From contig JAQFVV010006215.1 in assembly GCA_028023455.1 (NCBI GenBank), forward strand, positions 12,441,473 through 12,505,472: a stretch of 64,000 nt of DNA, in the 5' to 3' direction. This document shows positions 32,144 through 46,474 of the stretch, one piece after another; positions within the stretch are counted from its first letter, which is position 1, and every line of letters starts with the position of its first letter. This DNA comes from Epiperipatus broadwayi. Its lineage: Eukaryota > Onychophora > Udeonychophora > Euonychophora > Peripatidae. The notes under the pieces were generated by a model. The model made no database searches. It had not been told where the DNA came from and saw nothing but the letters and a program-made list of their open reading frames with translations. The translations under genes and the position numbers were made by a program.

Positions 32144-35100
32144 TGTTTATCATGCTTTATTCGTGTAGAATAACTAGAATTAATAATAAACGTTTCTTTC
32201 TCCAATATTATTGTTGTCATAGCAACATATTTAAATGCTTTTCACATTAATGTACCCACAATTAAAATCAAACCAAAAAAAAACACTTTCTTTTTTTTCC
32301 AAAGCGACATTACACCACATATTAAAATTTATTTCAATTTTCTGTAGATACAATATATTATATGCTATACATGTTGTACATATTGTAACTAAGGGAAGTT
32401 TCACTTGTTTCCAATAAGTGATCAGGTTTATCTTAATTGAACCTTTTGTTGAGATTTTCTAATTTAAAAAAAAATAATAATAATAATGATAAAAATAAAA
32501 ATTAACTTAGTTAATGAATATATGGGATAATCTTACATAATATATGTGAATTATTTTTAATAAGGGATGCTAGACAATAATTTGAATTAAAAGAAATATC
32601 AGAAATAGTTGGGAAATGATAAATCATATTTAATGTATTTTAAAGTGAGTATTGTATAATTCATTTTGATGTCTAAATGATAGTAATGAGATATTATAAA
32701 TAAGTTGGAATGAATAGTAATAAATTTTAAAAAAAAAAAATAATCTGTAAGTTTTATTAAAACAATATAACAGTATTTATTAGATGTAAGTTAGTAGCGT
32801 TCTACTTATAAAATTATTTTAAATTAAATATTTGTTAATATTTTTAGTTTTGTAATTTTAAAAGAATAACTTTTAAACAATGGGTGAGCTCATATTTATA
32901 GATTATCGGTATATGGAAATGTGTGTGTGTGTGTGTGTGTGTGTAAGAAAGATACATACACATAAGAATAAAATAGAAATAAAAAAATATTTTAATTCTA
33001 ATATTTATAAAAAAATAAATAAATAAATGGATGGATATAAATTTATGGAAGAAATATTTGAAAGTTAATTAAGAGGGATAGTTCTGAATTTTATATTTAT
33101 TACTATTATGTTTAAAAAAAAAATATTATTTAAAAAAATAATACATAACATTTGTTAAACAATGAATTTTTGACTTTGTGGCTGTGAGTCATGTGATTTC
33201 GTATCATTAGAAATTGCGTTAGTAAATCGACTTTACAGCTGATCTGTCAAAAGTAGTAAGGTTTAATAAAAAATAATTTTATTGGCTTACAGGCCAACTA
33301 ATATAAGAAATGGGTGTATTAAACAATATCAAGTATAAAAGAAAAATCTGGAATTCACCAGGGGGCTGATATTTTTATTACTGCAAATAGCTAAATCCAA
33401 GAGTCTTATTTAATAAAAAAAATTGTATTTTTTTTTTAAAAATTATTATTTATTTAAAGTATGTTTAAAATCATCTTGCAGTGATGAAGGGCTGAAGAAA
33501 AGGTAACTATCCTGATATTAAATTTCAACCAGAACAATAAAATTATAGTGAGAAAATGTTTGGAATAAATCTAGCGTCTGTTATATTGTATGCATTTGAT
33601 TTAGTCGTTTTTCTTTACTTGAAAGTAAAATTAAAGAACAAATTACTAATGATTTACTTACATAAATATTCGATGGCACTAAAATATTTTGACAATAAAA
33701 TACTAAATACTTATCTTATTAAATTAAAAGTATATGTAAAAAGAAAAAAAAAGACATTTTTAAGTTTAAAAACATTATAATGAAGCTACATTTAGTTCAA
33801 GTGAACTAATAAAGAACGATTAATTTTTTTTTTTTGTTCTAAAGAAAGTTATTATTTATACCTTGACATAAGTGGAAAGGATTTGTTTAGTTGAAAGCAA
33901 ACAGATAAAACTGTATTTTAAATAATAATTCTTATTTTGCCCAGGAATAAAAGAAAATTTATTCGGAGACAAAACTTCAAAGTAATCGGCAAAATATCAA
34001 TAATGAACTTATATTGGTAAAGTACATAGTAAATCATTCGGCTATATTTGACATTATTTATAAATAAATTTATGACAGTTAATTTTAGCTATAAACTGAG
34101 AAACGTCTTAAAATATATATATTAAAAGAAAGCTGCTCTTATGTTTAAAATAATCAAAGAAAATTGGTTTAAAGTAAAACACGTCATGAAATATTATTAT
34201 ATAAAAAATATGTTGTTTTTTTTTAAAAAAAACTGTATTTTAAAAGATGCGTTTTCGTAAAAGAGGACAAAGAAATTCAGATAAAGAAGTATATATTATT
34301 ATATACATTTCAAAACCCAGGATCCTATAAATAAAATAATGTGCTCAGCTGAAAAATTTATTTTGTTTCATGCTGGCTTAATCTTAATCTTATTATTTAA
34401 TTTTTTTTTTTTTTTTAAATTGTTTAAAAAAAATATTATAACTATTGAACATTTTCGTTTGGAAATGATTGCCATGTATACAAATGTATTAATTGAAGCT
34501 TCAAATTCAAATAGATATCTTAACCTGAATAAATTGTCTACACATTATGAAATGGAAAAATCATCACGGAGCCGAAATATGAACTTGAATTAATGTATTT
34601 TTTTTTTTTTTTTATGACCTGCTTTATTGGTTTAAAAAAAAAAAAAAAACCATAAAAATATTTATGCTATTAAATTTTTATGCAACACTTTTTGCATAAA
34701 TATACAGGTAAACTAGGGTTATAATTTTAAAACGAAATAGGTTTATTTGAATGAGCAAATGTTTCTTGCCATTCTTAAGTAGATTTAGTTTATTTATCAA
34801 GCATTACACTAGCTAGTTTCTATTTAATAATTTTTATTTAGAGAGATTTAAATATCACAGTCTTATTTTCATATAAATGGGATGTTTTACTCAATTTTTA
34901 TTTTAAATTTACTAAAGTAGTTTATCAGAGAATATCCATTCATTTGTTTTATCAATGTTATATTAAGAATAATTGCAAATATTTTATATTCATCGAGAAG
35001 TAAATATTCTTGCATTTAATTTACAATTTCAAAAGTCCACTAGTTACTATATTTTTAGCATTTAATATTTTGTTATGTGTGCATTGTGCCTTGCCTAGAA

Positions 35101-37330
35101 TTTTATATGAATTTGAGTTTAAAGTATTTTCTACAGTAGTCATTTGACACATAGTTTTTTCTGTTGGTTGGAACATTGGATATACGTTTTGTATTTTTGT
35201 AAATTTCTTAGAAATAACTTAGTTAGTTTAGGTGAAGTATATATCTTGCTATTAGTTAAAATTTGTTAGCCTCAAGAGTTAGGCTTAGTTTATAATTTTT
35301 GAATATGCTTTATGGAGTCGAGAATATCCTCCATCCTTATTGTATTGTATCTCCATGATTTGATAGTGCTTGTCCCCAAAAAGAGGGTATTGTATTGTAT
35401 TTTTCAGTGATGACGATCACATTTATAAGCACTGGAAATCCCATGAGAGGATTGTGCTTTTCTGGCGGGTGTTCCTGTTCCCAGATGTACTGAAGATGAA
35501 TTCCAGACATCGTCATTTTGCCTCGAAGTTAGGTATTTTTGGAGCCACCATATTCTTTTCCCACTCTGAGGAGCCTAGTATCTTTATATTTTTTGCCTAT
35601 CATTCATGATGACTTAATGCTAATTCCACCACAGTAGGTGATGTTGCATTTGTTTTAGATTTGTGATGACAAGATATGCTTGTTTGAGGAAATGTATTTC
35701 TTCAGGTAGTTGTAGCTAGTTTAAGGCTCATAGGTATATCAATGTTTGAATTGTGTTGCTATGATAGTTTTATCACGCACAAGATAACCAACAATAAGTC
35801 ATAATAATAACATTTCATCCAGAATTTCGCCGCTGGATTTGTAAGTCTGTTACATCGCTATCTTTAAAACATTGAGGGAATAATTTTATGTGGACTAGAT
35901 TTATTTAAAAAAGGTATAACTGATCTCTGATGAATGATTGTCCCATACACTTAATTTAGTTTAATTTAAATATTAGCTTAATCTGATTTAAACCTATATC
36001 TAGCTGTGATATTAGTTATATCCATGAAACTAGTGATGATATTTTTAAAAAAGTATTGTTGAATATGCTTACTCCAACTTAGTGTTTGTTAAGTTGAGGA
36101 GTATAAAATCAAGCTTAAGGTTTTCAATATAACCATAGTTCTGTGTATTATTCTGATTAATAGATGACACAATAATAATGTTATTAATTAGTCCAAATAA
36201 ATTATATAAAATCTTAGTGCGGTATTGGCACTGTTTGTTTTCTACTACATTTATAAACATTTCTTCTCATTATTAATAAATCAAATTATTATTATTTCAA
36301 AAGTTTTGTTTGTTTGTTTTACTTTTATATGAAAATATATTATTGTCTTGGGTTCCGAGTTCACAAAGTCTTAAATTTTTAAATTTAATGAATCTTCAAT
36401 TCAGAAATTTACAAGTATATTCTAAGTCAATTAAATATAGTTGATATTGTCTTGAAAATTAAAAGGCTATGTTAAAGTAAATGATTCTCATATTGAATCA
36501 CAAATACAGATAATTGCACTATAGCAGATACATAATTAAATATTTAGTTAAAAGTTGTTGTTTTTTTTTTAAAATTATCAGTATATCTTTTCAGACTAAA
36601 GATTATGCAATATCAGATTAACAATATTAGTACTTTAGAAGAATATTTTAAATTAATATTATTTTAAAAGCTGCATATTATCTTATATTCACTGCATATC
36701 ATCTATCATCATCTTAAATCTTATATATTTAAAGAATTCTAATCCATTTGCATTTGAGGTCTTTAGTGGTTGTCTGTGAGTATGGAAAGGCATTAAAAGT
36801 ACCCTTGCTCTTTTCTTTGCTCAAGTAATATCTTATATAATAGGCCATTATTAGTTTAAATTTAAATTGATTCACTAAATTTTGTGAATTAATATTCGTT
36901 TTGTTTATTACTTTAAGACTGAACATATTATAATTATTTTATGGTCAGCTAAGATGTCACTTATTTATTTATTTATTAGTCACAGTAATTCTTTGTTAGG
37001 CAACTTAACTTAAACTTTAATTTTACACAAGAGTTTTAGTTTTAAAATCCCTGAGGTTATTTACTCTTGTTGTTTTAGTAAATATAATTCTGTAAGATAA
37101 TCTTATAAAGTAAAGCATCATAGGTCTTAATCAGAGAGTGTATGATTTATTGGTAAGACTAATATGGTAAGCATTGAGTAGTGATTTTGATAATCTTTTA
37201 TATGGTGTATTAAAATATTAATATGCTGTAGTAGTTATAGTTCATCAGTATTGGATTTGATCTTTATTTCATTATACATCTCTGGATCATCATCTCTTTT
37301 CTTTAAATTTATTGTAACCCACTGAGCCGA
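32144..37330. other. Intron sequence
   Basis: A (TG)n microsatellite is at 32920-32944. Homopolymers and A+T words dominate. A region of more balanced composition at 35290-35850 includes a 79-codon plus frame (35370-35609) that I do not recognise and would not call a gene. Confidence 0.5.
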
Positions 37331-37765
37331 GTCGTTTAGAGTCTCTTATTTATATTTCATTTTATATCATTTCAATTTCATGTCATTTCTTTCTATCATC
37401 TCATTTCATATTTCTCTCTCCTTTATTTCATCTTCTTCTTACATTTCTCTATTTCATATCTTTCCCATCATCTCATTTCTTCTCTCTCTCCATTATATAT
37501 ATATTTCTATTACTTTTCCCCATTTCTTTTCCTCTCAATCCTTTTCTTTTCCATCATTTATTTATCTTTACCATTATCATTATTTCTTCTTTTCCCCCTC
37601 TCTCATTTCTTTATTAGCATTATCTTTCTCTCTCTTTCTCTTATTCTATCAGGTTACAATTTGCCTCTCTCATTTCATTTTCATCATTTACCTTTATCAT
37701 TATCTCTCCTTTATTCTATTTTCTTCTTATCTCTCCCTGTCTCTCAATTTTATAAGGTTACAATA
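37331..37765 (+). repeat. Pyrimidine-rich degenerate simple repeat
   Basis: About 430 bp of TCATTTC/TCTCTC/TTATCTTTCTC words almost without purine runs on the plus strand. The 145-codon open frame here (37380-37817), rich in Ser, Phe, Leu, Ile and His, is a by-product of the repeat lacking stops and not a gene. In host-gene orientation it is a purine tract. Confidence 0.8.
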
Positions 37766-38295
37766 TATAAAGAGTTTGGATCAAAATAGTGTAATTCCCA
37801 GCTTTGCTATATATTAAAATATTAATTTTACTGTGTTATTTTATAATCGATTTTATATTCAATATGTTTATTTTACAATCCTTTCAGAATCTTGAATTCC
37901 ATAAAAACTAAATTTTATTCCTTTCTATGCCAATAATTCAAAACTTCTATTATCCATACAAAATTACAAGGTCTGACTTTTTAACTTTCATACATAAATA
38001 AATTAATATAAATAAACATTTAAAAATAAAACTATCAAAAGAAAATGTTTGATAAATACTTATAAATCAACAAGCTTTTCAGTACATTACCGAAAAAATG
38101 AATGATGAAATTTAGATGTAAAAATATATCCTGGAGATAGCCTTTTTTAAAAATAATATGCACTATTTACTGTTTAAAAAATGTCTTCTCTAGAAAACAA
38201 TGCCGTAACTAAATTTTGGTACTCATTTTTTTCTTATGATTTACTAAAAGATTGAACATGAAGACAAACACAAAGACAATAAAAATATAACTTAC
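37766..38295. other. AT-rich intron sequence
   Basis: The 5' end of the 13.5-kb host intron, next to the donor at 38294-38295. Nothing else seen. Confidence 0.6.
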
Positions 38296-38412
38296 ATTGG
38301 CTTCCTGAGTAGGATTATTATAAGAGGCACTGGCAAGACGTGCTAAGCTGCTAAGTTGTTGAAACAAATTTAAAGCTGTCATGCTAATATTCTCTGGTTG
38401 TAATAAAGGCAT
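38296..38412 (-). CDS. USP34: USP34-type ubiquitin protease, internal exon (3rd in window)
   Basis: A 117-bp, 39-codon exon in phase 0 on both sides, after a TTTTTTTAG acceptor and before a GTAAGT donor. It encodes PENISMTALNLFQQLSSLAR followed by an ASASYNN loop. USP34 has the same ETISMTGLNLF/LARLATSAY pattern at this point. The ATG at its first codon is in frame with the previous exon and should not be taken as the start. Confidence 0.92.
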
Positions 38413-40064
38413 CTAAAAAAAATGTATGCCATTTTTATTTTTATTTATCCGTGTATTTTAAAATCTCTCCATAAATTTTATTTATTTATAATAAACATAA
38501 ATATAATATAAATGAATGCAAATGTGCATTTTAATTAACTATTTTACATTAATTCCTAATTTCTCATAATAATTACTTTATAATAAATCCTGATTTCAAA
38601 GTTACAATAATTTGTAATTTTGAATTGCTGGAAATCACTGAAAAATTATTATTCATCTTATGCAATATATTGTTTTGCATGGTAATTCTAAAAATGAAGC
38701 TAGTTTGAATTATTTAACTCTATTACAATTGGCAAGAGAAATCTCTCATCTTTTGTTTATGCATATGTTAATGCAATAATAATTTTTATTATGCATACAC
38801 ACATACACAAAACAAATTATAGAACAATAAAAATTTTAGAACAATAAAACTTCATACTCCAAAGTTGATGGGTGTTTTCATGAGATAGATTTCTGTTAGA
38901 AGAAACACTTTAGGTTTAAATAACAAAAAACTGTAAAGATAATAATTATTTTTTGTAATATAGAAAGATGTTATATTTCTTCTATGACTTATAAGTGAAT
39001 TGGAATATTTTGTTGGATATAATGAAAAAGAAAAGTATAGATTCAGATGACAGATGTTTATTTAAAAATGTGTATAGGAAAGATATTAGCAAAGTTAAAC
39101 GGTCTTATGAAAAAGCCAAATATAGAAAGAGGTATAAAAAATGTTTTCTCTCTCTTCTATTTTATTTAATATAAGAATAAAATTAGCATTGGGGTAGAAG
39201 GATTCATTGAATTAAATTATTAATGATGTTGAAGTATTTGTAAACAGTGAACACTGATTTAATAAAATGTTATATATAAAATTGACATGGCTTATAGAAA
39301 GCATGGGATGAAACTAAATATAAATAAAAAACTGAAGCAAAAAAATAGGTGAAAAAAAAATTGAGTAACAACAGGAAAAAAAAGTATAGGTAAATAGCAA
39401 TAAACATTAAAGTTAGAATTGCAAAATCAACATTGGTTTTGAATAAAATAGATTGTTCTATGGATCATTGAAATTAGACCTTTGATAAGAGCATTGCTGA
39501 ATATTTTGTTTGGAGTATCACTTTATATGAAGCAGATTTATGTGAATAACTAGAAGCTTTAAAAATATGGAATGATAAACCTAGTTAAAAGAGAATGTTG
39601 AAAAGCAAATGGAAAGATTATTTTTGAGGAAATGGATGGCAGAAAAAATATAAAAAAATCTGCTGGAAAAGACTAAAAAATGTAAGGAAAAAGGACAGGA
39701 AAAAATAATGAATTACTGATATTAAAAATGAAAATGAGTACCAAGTTTTTGATAAGTAAAATAATATCAGAAAGTTTTGAAGGTGATCTCATTTGATATA
39801 TGGGACCTGACTTTTGGTAGATAAATAATGATATTAAGTATAAGAACTTATTTTAATTTTAAATATCATAATATAGTTTAAAATTTAACTTCTTATGCAA
39901 AAAAAAAGTTCTATATGTTAATACTTTATAATAAACTTACAAATATGATACTGCTATAAAAATAATTTCCAATATTCCAAAAAAAAAAAAAGTTTAGAAC
40001 TATTTCCAATAAAATGTTCCTTTACAGTTCAATAACAAATAATAAAAAAATTTAAATAACGTAC
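38413..40064. other. 1652-bp intron
   Basis: The intron between two well-supported exons. AT-rich, with short A/T homopolymers; no insertion with recognisable ends. Confidence 0.7.
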
Positions 40065-40219
40065 TTTTTCAATGAAAATGTGTTTAAATGTTTCCAGTCC
40101 CAAAGCATGTTGATCTTTATTTTTTGCTTGATTTACTAGCCAACTAAATAATTCATCACTACATTCTGAATCAGTTGCTAAACATGACCAAAGTATGTCC
40201 ACCTGTTCCAGACTAAGCC
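40065..40219 (-). CDS. USP34: USP34-type ubiquitin protease, internal exon (2nd in window)
   Basis: A 155-bp exon: two bases finish an arginine codon, then 51 codons, ending in phase 0 at GTACGT. It encodes LSLEQVDILWSCLATDSECS, an aromatic-acidic helix, KDQHALGLETFKHIFIEK and nothing catalytic. This is the best-conserved segment in the window compared with USP34. The frame was not listed as a long ORF because it is short and starts without ATG; it is supported by splice sites and protein match. Confidence 0.93.
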
Positions 40220-43200
40220 CTATAAAAGAATAGAAAAAAAAATTTCAATAAAAAATTAATTTAAATATTGATAAATAATTATGAGTAAGTTATTTAAATA
40301 ATTACGCATTACATAATTTAAATAATCAACAAAACGGAAATAAAAATATTTTACAAAACCATCAAATTATACAAAAAATATAATCAGTAAAAACTTGTTA
40401 ATGATAAATTTCTATAAAATTTTACTCAACATAAAAACATACTAAAATAAGGAAATTATGTCAATTCTAGCGACTAACACTAAGCATATTTAAGTGATAA
40501 ATTTATTGCTCTTAACATAAATATAATTGAGTAAATCAAATATCTCATTAATCTTGCTATTCTAATAAAAAATAGTAATCATATAAATTTAAAGTACTTC
40601 AAAAGATTTGGAGACAGCAGTCAATTGTATCTGCAACTACCAGGGCGCCATCTAGGCATTTGAGCCTAGAAAAATTTATAAAGTAGGCAGATACGTGCTG
40701 ATAAGATTCCACTTTTATTTAATATTTAGATCGTTAGCCCAAGTCACTAGCTCAGTGGAGACGCAGAGATAATAATCTATATCTTAATTTATATCTTAAA
40801 TATAAATAAATAAAAGCTACTGCCAAAAATTAACACATAAAAATATTTATTTACGCACATATAAAATCATTCTAATTTGAGGAATAAGTTTAACATTTTT
40901 AGATTTTTATATTAATCTTTAATTTTACATTTAAATAGCTTGCCATAATGAATTTAAAATTTATTTAGTGAGTCGAGTATGAATAGACTATATAGAATGT
41001 ATTTGAAAAGAAAAATGTTCTATCCCTTATTTAACCTTAGGCCAAAAAAGTTCGCAGTCAAACCGGCGCCAACCCGTCTGATACATTTACGTATTCAATG
41101 TAGCATGAAAATACGACAACACAAAATACTATATTGTCAGGAATGTACATCTGAACAGTAAGTAGAGTTAGGGAAGACATTGTCTCTCCACCAACAGGAA
41201 TGCTACATCTGTTGGCGAGTAGAACAATAAACAAAAAACTCCACAGAATGGACTGCGATCCTTTGCCGACTTACAAACCCATCCATAGGCAAAACAGAAG
41301 GTGTGTGGCGTATATGTGCAATCCTGCCCGTAGCGGATCTCATACTACTTCTACTAATTACACAAATATATCCAATCCATTGAGCTAATTCAATTAAGAA
41401 ACGAATAACCTAAGATCACCCTCCCTTAACCTATATATAACTTTACAAATCTATACAGCCATTCACGCCCGACTTAAATCTAACATTTATTATTCGCACA
41501 GATGAATTTTATAAAATTTGTTTTAAAATGTTGAGTATAGATCGACTGCACAGATTCCACGGTTAAAAACATTCCAAAATAAACATAACCCATCAAAATA
41601 CAAAGTCATCGATAATGTCAATTGCATAGTGAATACCAAAAAAAACCCTATAGCATTCATCATAAGATGCCGCAGTGACATGATGACTTATATATTCCAA
41701 TCGACCATGAAACAGCAACATAATTAACCGCTAACGAATCTATGCAACGTCCATACCCAACTTTAAATTTCATGCATTTAAATAATTTATACGATAAGTA
41801 TTTAATACAAATAAAAAATAATAAAATGGAAATGATGTTTATCAACGCATAACATATAAATTTAAACATTTTCAATTGATTTTAAAATTAAAAGTCAGAT
41901 AGAAGTTCATAAGCTTGAACGAAAGTTCTTAATTATTTTTAAATTTTAGAGTTCATGTCAATAGCTTACAGTAGAAGAATCACTGCTCTTGATGTAAATT
42001 TCCACGGAGTCTTTATTTGAAAACCCAGTCAGATGTTCCGGAGGTAGCATTAGCTGGTTCATTTCGGAATCACAGTCAGTTCATTTTTAAAATAGAGAGA
42101 GAGTGTGATGTCCTATCACGACCCTCAAAAACAAACTGGAAAAACTATCAGGAAAACTGTATTTCTCCTTTTATAGTATCCACACAGATTCAACCAACAA
42201 AACGTCACTAATCCATCCTTTTCATTCGGGTCCGGGCTGAGGCTTGGTGCTTCCATTGGTCAACCTAATTTCTCTTTATTCTCTTATCTAACTTTTCATC
42301 TGACCTTTTAATTACACAGCTTTTGGAAAATTAATAAACAATCATTTCCATTTACAGATTACAAGAATTAATTAATACCTGTTTTTATTTTAACTTACAT
42401 TATTTCTTTATTAAAATATTTCTATATTTAAATCTTTTATTTTTTTATCAAAAAAGTACGTTCAAATACTTTTTTTATTTATAAAAAAAAAAATTTTTAA
42501 ATTTTTGCATCTGTGCGAATATAATATATACGTTATATGTTTAACAAACATTTTAATTTTAGCGTTTAGTTGTTGTTTTTTTAATACATTTATTTTTATT
42601 TGCGAACTTAAAAGTTTTTATTTCAATTTAATGTAACGACATATTTATATATCGTTACAATATGCTATAATAAATGAAATAAATATTTTGAAAATAATTT
42701 TTTTCTAGTTCATCAAATAATGCAATATGAAGAAAAGAGTGATTGTTATAGTAAAAAGAATTAAAAATTAACTTATATAAAGTTTGGTACAATTAAGATT
42801 TATAGAACAAAAATATATACTACTCATTAGTTAAGATTTATACAACAAACATGCATGCGTAAAATGAACACTAAAACAGAATTCATTTATCTGGTTTTTT
42901 ATATTTTGAGCAATGAAAAACATGTTGTATTTAATCTTAATTTTTAAATATTCTGCAGCATACATATAATAATTTTGGCCATAAATTTGAATTAGGAAAC
43001 TTATTAACAATGTCATGAAAATAAAATCTAAACAAAAAAAAAATGGTAAAACTATCAATGAACATAAATGTTATGATAAACACTATGCAAGAAGTTTTCG
43101 ACCTTTTTAAAGTTAAGATAGAAAACAAAAAAAAAAATCCCAAGTAAGAAAACAAATCATTACTTACTGATGTATGTTTGTTTTTACTTTTAGAAGACAA

Positions 43201-45500
43201 GTAAAAATTAAGAGGAAAAAAACATAAGAACAAAAAGTTTTCCAAGCAAAAAAATTATAAAAATGAATTGAACGAAAATACTATAACAAAAAGCATCAAT
43301 GATTGACATAGGACATATTTGAGGACTTTGTGGAAAGCTAAGATAATAAACTGATTAATGCCATCAAAAGAAAAAAATATCAAAGTGTGAAAATAAAGTA
43401 ATTTTTTTATTAGTATAGGTTTATTTTTACTTTTAGATCACATTTTCACTAGAGGCAGAAAATAACTTGGAACACAATGTCAAGAAAAAATAAATTTTAA
43501 TCAAGAAAATGAAGCTATTGCAACTGAGATAGTTAATATTATATGAATTTTTATTAGGGTTTGTTTAAATTTTCATTTTATATTTTTAAAAGTTTTATTT
43601 TATTTTTCATTAAAATAAACATTATATAAAACAATGAATTTTATCTATACATTTTACATGCATATTTTTGATACTGTAAAGAGTAGCTTACAATGCACAC
43701 ATTCGTAAAAAGATCAAGCATATTTATTGAACCCAATCTATTTGGAATTTATATTAATAGTGGGAAGATTATTATTTGTTATTATTATTACCTATATACA
43801 TATAATACACAATAAATTATTATATTTATAAAATGAAATACGATCAGTATTTTATTTGATAATATTGTATATATATATAAAACTATTTGATTAAATAAAC
43901 TGTAATGTATATATATTTTTTTTAATTTAAAATTGAATATTAATTTATAGTTAAATGAACTTGGGATGACCTGAAGTTAATTAGGTGGGCACATGTGTGT
44001 GAAAATAAACCTGATTTTATTATTTTTTTTTTATTTATAATAAATCTAAATGTATTTAAACAATAGGCAGTTAAAGATATCAGCGTTCCTGGAAATCTAC
44101 GCGCGTGAAATGTATAAAAACAAAAGACAGTTTACAAATCATTCTTCTTATTATTATAGCGCCTGTAACAAAAGACAGCAATTAAAACTAAAATTTTAGA
44201 ACACTAAAATGGAGTTTTACTTTTTCGTTTATTTAAATTATAAACATTTTTAAAAGTCAAATGCTGTAATTAAAAATTTACCAACTTCAGAGGAAAGGAA
44301 GTAAAATAAGAAGTAAGAATAACTGATAAATTCTTAAATAATTAAATCGTGTTTTAAAAGTTATTGGGCTAAATTTGTATATTTTAAATCTTTTCAAAAA
44401 CAATAGCGAGAATTAAATTTGCTGGAAATTGGAAAAGGAAAAAAAAATGAAAATTTTTTCGTAATATATATGTAAGCGCTTCAATACTATTCAATAAAAA
44501 TATATGATTATAAATAATTATTAAATTGTACTTTAATATGAAAATGGGCTAGAGCAAAACATGCTATTGTGTGTCGTGGTATTTCCTGCCAGCTGCATTA
44601 TATATCTATATATATATTTTTCTACTTTATTGTAAACACCCAAGAAGATGCCTACAGTCAAAAGTAAACAAGGATTGGAATACTTTATGGTGAATCAAAT
44701 GAGGATCAAGATTTTTACCATTAAACACAACTACAGGAGATACCATTGTACCTATCTATCCTTGCTAACGAAAATGATTTACTAAGTGAAACTGTTTTTT
44801 TTTAAATAACTTGCCTAACTAACAGCTACTACTACTTTTATTATGATGATTTTTATGAACTTTGTTCCAATTACAATTTTTAATCAAAGAATCAATACTG
44901 TAAATTTTTGTTTATTTATTTATTTATTTTTTATTCATACTATCTGTTGTATTTTCACACTCTGATGCTGAAGCCTCATTTTTCAGAATTAGCAAAGAAG
45001 AAAAGGGGGGATTATTCATTTTGATATTTTTTATATTTTCATTATAAATAAAATTTAGGTAATACCACCTGCTTCACATCAAGTTATCCACATAAATATT
45101 GAGGTAAGATTCTCTAAATTTATATATAGGTTAAATTACAACACTTATACAGAATACATATTATATGTTTTATTTTGTGATTAACCGTGTACGTATATTT
45201 CCAGTATGTTTGACTAATCAACTGGTATCTGTCTCTATCATATATATAAATTGGGGAAACTTGTTAAATAGATTAACATTTGTAAATATATAATTTAGCT
45301 AGCCAGCATCTCAATTATATTAAATAACTAAAGTTGATTTTTCTATATAATTATGATTTGTAGAGAATGAATGACATAGGTGGATTTCTACCATGAGGTA
45401 TAAGGGTTGGATCTAGAGGATAATTAATTAGTAAGATGGGAGAGGTTCATTTGTGATACATGTACATATGATGACTATTATATATATATATTTTTTTTAT
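40220..45500. other. Intron sequence with less AT-rich patches
   Basis: Part of the 11.1-kb host intron between exons 51308-51390 and 40065-40219. Sequence at 40600-40770 and 40960-42350 is richer in G+C and may be an old insertion, but I found no coding domain or terminal repeats there. The rest is A+T-rich. Confidence 0.45.
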
Positions 45501-46080
45501 CATTACTATTGTTGTTATACTTGATTATTATTATTGTTAATAAATGTTTGAGAGTTTGTATTATTCCGGTCTCTGGTTTATTGAGTTGTCCTAACATTCC
45601 ACAGTTTATAAATAATTATACATGCACACACATCTATTTTTCTTATATTGAAAATAAAACAAATATAATAAATGCTAGTTATAACCTATATATATGTGCA
45701 GAAGTTGCTGTGTATATCTGTTCATACCTGCTAAAGGAATTAAAAGCAATATTCTCTCTGGGTTTGAATATTAGGGCATAACGGAATTTAAAAGGGGGAA
45801 AATGGATGAACTAACCTAAATTGCATTTAATATTATTAAATAGGGATAGAGTTAGTCAATTAAAGGGTATGCAATCATTGGTTAAGCATTTCATCGGGTT
45901 CTCATTAGCACATTATCAGATGACCCACAGTCTGAACATAGTTGGATTCAACTTTTTTCCCTTCTAAGCCTGGTAGGTCTCTGCAGATTGTTTCATTAGG
46001 GGTAATAAATTAGAGCATATTAACTTATCCCCACACCATATTGCTACATCTGCATAGTAGTACAGTCTGCAAGTTAGTTG
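45501..46080. other. Possible LTR-like sequence left of the PBS-like repeats
   Basis: More balanced composition than its surroundings, leading into the primer-binding-site-like repeats. It could be the body of a solo or decayed LTR (AATAAA near 45539), but no TG start or target duplication can be shown. Confidence 0.3.
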
Positions 46081-46219
46081 ACCATCCATTACATCTAGTG
46101 TTTGCAATGTTTGGGATTAGTTGTAATCATTCCGTCCGTTATATCTGGCGACATCAACTTTTGGGGCTAATGGTCATCATTCCATCTATTATATCTGGCA
46201 CCAGCAACGTTTGGGGCTT
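46081..46219 (+). repeat. 50-bp tandem repeat containing PBS-like units
   Basis: Three units in exact 50-bp register (46081, 46131, 46181) of the form TCCGTCCGTTATATCTGGCG followed by a CAACGTTTGGGGCT-like block and a GTCATCAT spacer. Each unit centres on a degenerate version of the tRNA-Lys primer site TGGCGCCCAACGTGGGGC. Confidence 0.8.
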
Positions 46220-46328
46220 GATAGATAGGTGTACCATCACATATAGACTTTGTATAAGTTGGTCATATATTGTGATCGAACCAGCTGATTGTTGATATAT
46301 CTGATAGATATATCCTAGTGCTAATTGT

Positions 46329-46359
46329 TCCGTCCGTTATATCTGGCGCCCAACGTGGA
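46329..46359 (+). other. tRNA-Lys-type primer-binding site with LTR-end sequence
   Basis: The same TCCGTCCGTTATATC lead is followed by TGGCGCCCAACGTGG, a 15-base exact match to the tRNA-Lys primer site of retroelements. A partial fifth copy of the lead (TCCCGTCCGTTATATA) is at 46458. No Gag or Pol follows, so this is a remnant. Confidence 0.6.
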
Positions 46360-46474
46360 TGCACAATGTGTAGTGGGACTACACACCGCTAAAGATCGAA
46401 TTAGCAACTGGCGTGACTGGTATGTTAGGTATTAGGGAGGTGTATGATGAGAATCGTCCCGTCCGTTATATACA

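Noticed and set aside
37380-37817. 145-codon open frame
   Set aside because: Produced by a pyrimidine-rich simple repeat that rarely forms stop codons. Composition is only Ser/Phe/Leu/Ile/His/Tyr-type residues and there is no domain.
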